A stretch of DNA of 64,000 bases from the NCBI RefSeq assembly GCF_003130705.1, contig NZ_CP021354.1, positions 1,736,001-1,800,000 on the forward strand, written 5' to 3'. Shown here one piece after another: positions 61,483 to 64,000 of the stretch. The first letter of the stretch is position 1; every line of letters starts with the position of its first letter. The translations under genes were made by a program, and so were the position numbers. This stretch comes from Rhodococcus oxybenzonivorans (lineage in GTDB: Bacteria > Actinomycetota > Actinomycetes > Mycobacteriales > Mycobacteriaceae). The notes below the pieces were generated by a model, which saw only the letters and a program-made list of their open reading frames with translations, was not told the DNA's origin and searched no databases.

Positions 61483-64000
61483 GTGAACGCCGACGAATGG
61501 CGCGAAATACGCGAACTGCACGCGAAGGGCGCAACGATCAAGGGCATTGCCGAGAGTCTCGGTATGTCGCGGAATACTGTTCGTCGCGCACTTGCTTATG
61601 ACGAGCCGCCCACAGACCACCGTCCCCGGAAGGGGTCGGTCGCCGACGCCTTCGAACCGGCGATTCGGACCCTGCTGGCCGAAGACCCGGACATCAGTAT
61701 CGCCGACATTCACCGTGCTATTAATTGGGACAGATCACGGAACACCCTTGCCAAGTTGGTGCGCCACATTCGGTCGGAATCGTCGAACCAGCCACCAGAA
61801 GTCGCTCCGTATCGCCAGTACGGCAGCAGTATTCCGACCTTCTCGACGGGGTTCGTCGGTCGAGACGGGGAATTATTCGCCCTCCGGCGGCTCCTCGGTA
61901 CCACACGCCTGATTACGATTACCGGTCCTGGCGGCATCGGAAAGACCCGCCTCGCTGTTCAGACAGCCACCGACTTCCGGAGGGCATTCGCCGACGGCGT
62001 GCGCTTCATTGAACTGGCGTCTTTGAAGACATCGGGGCTTCTTGCTCAGGAGGTCCTGGACGGACTGGGGATCGCTCAACCCGACCTGGTTGGGCGTCCG
62101 CTCGAGGAGGTCTTGGTTCACTACCTCAGGCACAAGCAGATGTTGATCATTCTCGACAACTGTGAGCACATCGTCGATTCCTGTGCGGACCTTGTCGCCT
62201 ACCTACTTCGCCACACGTCGCAGGTCAGTATCATCGCCACCAGTCGTGAACGTCTCGCTGTCCCAGCCGAGCACGTTTTCACGTTGGCACCACTCTCGAC
62301 GACACGCTCCGACGATTCCGGATCCGTCGGCGCCGCCCTCCAGCTATTCGAAAGCCGAGCGGCAGCAGTGCTTGCGGGCTTTTCCATCACCGATCGCAAT
62401 CGCGACACTGTCCGTCGAATATGTAGCCAGCTGGACGGCATTCCGCTCTCGATCGAACTCGCCTGCGCACGATTGAGCGTGCTTTCGGTCCAAGACCTCG
62501 AGCAGCGGCTCGATCGACGGCTGGAGCTGCTGACGACCGGAAATCGGTCCGGACCCGAACGGCATCGCACCTTGCAGGCCACGGTCGATTGGAGTTACGA
62601 GCTCTGTACATCGGCCCAGCAAAAGCTATGGGCGCGCTTGTCCGTCTTCGTCGACGAGTTCGACCTACCGATGGCCGAACAGGTGTGTAGCGACGACGAC
62701 CTACCCGCACAATTAATCCTCGACGGCATCTCCGCACTCGTGGGAAAATCGCTGCTGCAACGCGAGCAGAGGGGTGATTCGGCCCGATTCCGCATGCTTG
62801 AAACGATCCGCGAATACGGAGCCGGGAAGCTCAGTCCGACCGAAGCCGACGCGCTACAACTGAGGCACCTCGAGTCGTGCTCAACGCTTGTCAGGTCCTC
62901 CGTCGAGTCCTGGGCGAGCTCTGGACAACAGCGGGCAGGCGAATTGCTGCGGAGCAACCGGGCTAATCTGCGCAAGGCCTTGCACACCGCGCTATCGGCG
63001 GGAAGCGACAAGATGCTTTCCACCGCAACCGAACTCGTCTCAACGGCCTGGTTCCTCTGGTCCTCTGGATTTTCGGTGCGTGAGCATCGGATGTGGTTGA
63101 TGCGTATCGCCGAGAGAGATACCGCTCCCACAGCTCGCCGAGGCCGGCTGCTGGCAACCCTGGGACTGGTCCAGACAATGCAAGGCGATCGGTCGGCGGC
63201 GTCCGATGTTCTCGACGAATCGATCCGACTCGCCTCGGCGTGCGGTGACGACGCGACCATAGCCTTCGCAACGCAGACCAAAGGACTGAAGGATTACCTG
63301 GACGGTGACTTCGAGTCGGCCGAACCGCTATTCAAAGACGCTCTGAACAGGTATGAGGAACTGCCCGAGAACATCGATCTGCTGTGGGCACTCCATATTG
63401 AAATGGGGATGTTCTACTGCTCCACCCTGGACACTGTGCGCGCTCTCGAGCATTTCGAGTTTGTGCGTGTGCACTCTGAACTCGCGGGGGAGCGATGGAT
63501 GCTGTCCTATGCCGTTTATGGCCTCGGTCTCGCTGCCTTGGCGGATGAACGATACGATGAGGCACTGCGCCGTGCGATGGAAAGCCTCGCCCTGAAAAGG
63601 GAGTTCGACGACGTGGTCGGCACGTCTCTGGTAACTGACCTGCTCAGCTGGGCGGAGGCGGCCGCAGGGTCGAAAGAACGTTCGGCGGTCCTTCTCGGCG
63701 CGGCGTCGCGAATGTGGGAGTCGTTCGGCATGCAACTTTATGGATCCCGGCATTGGGTGGAGCGGCGCGCCGAGTTCGAGTCGACCGCCCGCACCGGCCT
63801 CGGGGATGAGCGGTTCGCACAATGTCGCCGCCGTGGAGCGGAGATGTCGATACCGGAGATGGTCCGGTTTGCTCTGAAAGAGGAAGTGCCTATCGAGCAC
63901 AGATCTTCGGGGTCGTCAGCTGCCGCACTGCTGTCACCGCGCGAACACGAAGTCGCCCGGCATATTGCGGATGGACTGTCGAACAAGGAGATCGCGGCGC
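61483..64000 (+). CDS. Dual-HTH STAND ATPase regulator: IstA-like HTH, ATPase, LuxR HTH; 3'-truncated
   Basis: An uninterrupted frame runs to the window end (839 codons visible). Residues 1-95 resemble the N-terminus of IS21 transposase IstA: DEWREIRELHAKGATIKGIA, then GMSRNTVRRALAYDEPP (HTH about 17-37) and LLAEDPDISIADIHRAINWD. A STAND/COG3903-type ATPase follows with Walker A GPGGIGKT (148-155) and Walker B MLIILDN (220-226), ATSRERL and LDGIPLSIELA. A long helical region leads to a LuxR HTH starting LLSPREHEVARHIADG at about 816, cut by the edge. GTG 61483 has AGGAAGG upstream; ATG 61423 is also in frame. Likely controls the divergent ligase segment. Confidence 0.85.
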   Translation, partial: MNADEWREIRELHAKGATIKGIAESLGMSRNTVRRALAYDEPPTDHRPRKGSVADAFEPAIRTLLAEDPDISIADIHRAINWDRSRNTLAKLVRHIRSESSNQPPEVAPYRQYGSSIPTFSTGFVGRDGELFALRRLLGTTRLITITGPGGIGKTRLAVQTATDFRRAFADGVRFIELASLKTSGLLAQEVLDGLGIAQPDLVGRPLEEVLVHYLRHKQMLIILDNCEHIVDSCADLVAYLLRHTSQVSIIATSRERLAVPAEHVFTLAPLSTTRSDDSGSVGAALQLFESRAAAVLAGFSITDRNRDTVRRICSQLDGIPLSIELACARLSVLSVQDLEQRLDRRLELLTTGNRSGPERHRTLQATVDWSYELCTSAQQKLWARLSVFVDEFDLPMAEQVCSDDDLPAQLILDGISALVGKSLLQREQRGDSARFRMLETIREYGAGKLSPTEADALQLRHLESCSTLVRSSVESWASSGQQRAGELLRSNRANLRKALHTALSAGSDKMLSTATELVSTAWFLWSSGFSVREHRMWLMRIAERDTAPTARRGRLLATLGLVQTMQGDRSAASDVLDESIRLASACGDDATIAFATQTKGLKDYLDGDFESAEPLFKDALNRYEELPENIDLLWALHIEMGMFYCSTLDTVRALEHFEFVRVHSELAGERWMLSYAVYGLGLAALADERYDEALRRAMESLALKREFDDVVGTSLVTDLLSWAEAAAGSKERSAVLLGAASRMWESFGMQLYGSRHWVERRAEFESTARTGLGDERFAQCRRRGAEMSIPEMVRFALKEEVPIEHRSSGSSAAALLSPREHEVARHIADGLSNKEIAA

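Noticed and set aside
61483..61770. Insertion sequence of the IS21 family
   Set aside because: The IstA-like part continues in frame into an ATPase and LuxR domain; there is no transposase catalytic core, no istB and no terminal repeats in view.
1..64000. CRISPR arrays, tRNA or rRNA genes
   Set aside because: No regularly spaced repeats and no tRNA or rRNA sequence were recognised by eye; a tRNAscan or Rfam search would be decisive.

Overview
The window is high-GC actinobacterial DNA, most likely Rhodococcus or a close mycolic-acid relative. Supporting signs are the str operon order rpsL-rpsG-fusA-tuf, many GTG starts, ATGA/GTGA-coupled operons, probable leaderless starts, Mce-associated-type proteins, abundant acyl-CoA dehydrogenases and carboxylases, and an AtuA-carboxylase cluster in the gene order of M. 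tuberculosis Rv0976c-Rv0971c. Products are named from sequence features and family knowledge alone; no database search was run.

Layout. 1-14 kb: a partial FprA-like ferredoxin reductase, a quinone reductase-like enzyme, a MarR-MFS efflux pair, a luciferase-like monooxygenase, a pirin, a TetR-thioesterase-dehydratase operon, a class III adenylyl cyclase, aminopeptidase N, a TetR regulator and a decayed cholesterol-oxidase-type gene. 14-26.7 kb: an EamA transporter, an enoyl-CoA hydratase and a short-chain dehydrogenase on the minus strand, then a tightly coupled plus-strand operon (metal-binding protein, AtuA-like, acyl-CoA dehydrogenase, carboxylase beta and alpha, acyl-CoA dehydrogenase, enoyl-CoA hydratase) ending in a hairpin before a TetR gene. 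The operon reads as a branched acyl-CoA degradation route: dehydrogenation, gamma-carboxylation, hydration.

26.7-40 kb: two DUF3558-type lipoproteins, the str operon with a strong terminator, a minus-strand Asp23/AmaP-like envelope operon, two Mce-associated-type membrane proteins, an HNH-like protein lacking its catalytic histidine, and a paired acyl-CoA dehydrogenase operon flanked by two near-identical palindromes. 40-47.4 kb: a five-gene, fully overlapping minus-strand operon (SWIM, DUF5691, MoxR ATPase, DUF5682 with a TraB/ChaN-like signature, VWA), the most system-like unit of unknown function here.

47.4-54.7 kb: a monooxygenase-fold protein, acetyltransferases, a MarR regulator coupled to an acyl-CoA ligase, a patatin, and a polar amino-acid (cystine-type) ABC importer. 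54.7-64 kb looks like an accessory catabolic segment with gene remnants: a short-chain dehydrogenase, a thiolase lacking its N-terminal half, a mycofactocin/NDMA-type alcohol dehydrogenase, a luciferase-like monooxygenase, a SnoaL-like protein and an acyl-CoA ligase. Divergent from these is a large regulator, cut by the window end, that joins an IstA-like helix-turn-helix, a STAND-type ATPase and a LuxR helix-turn-helix.
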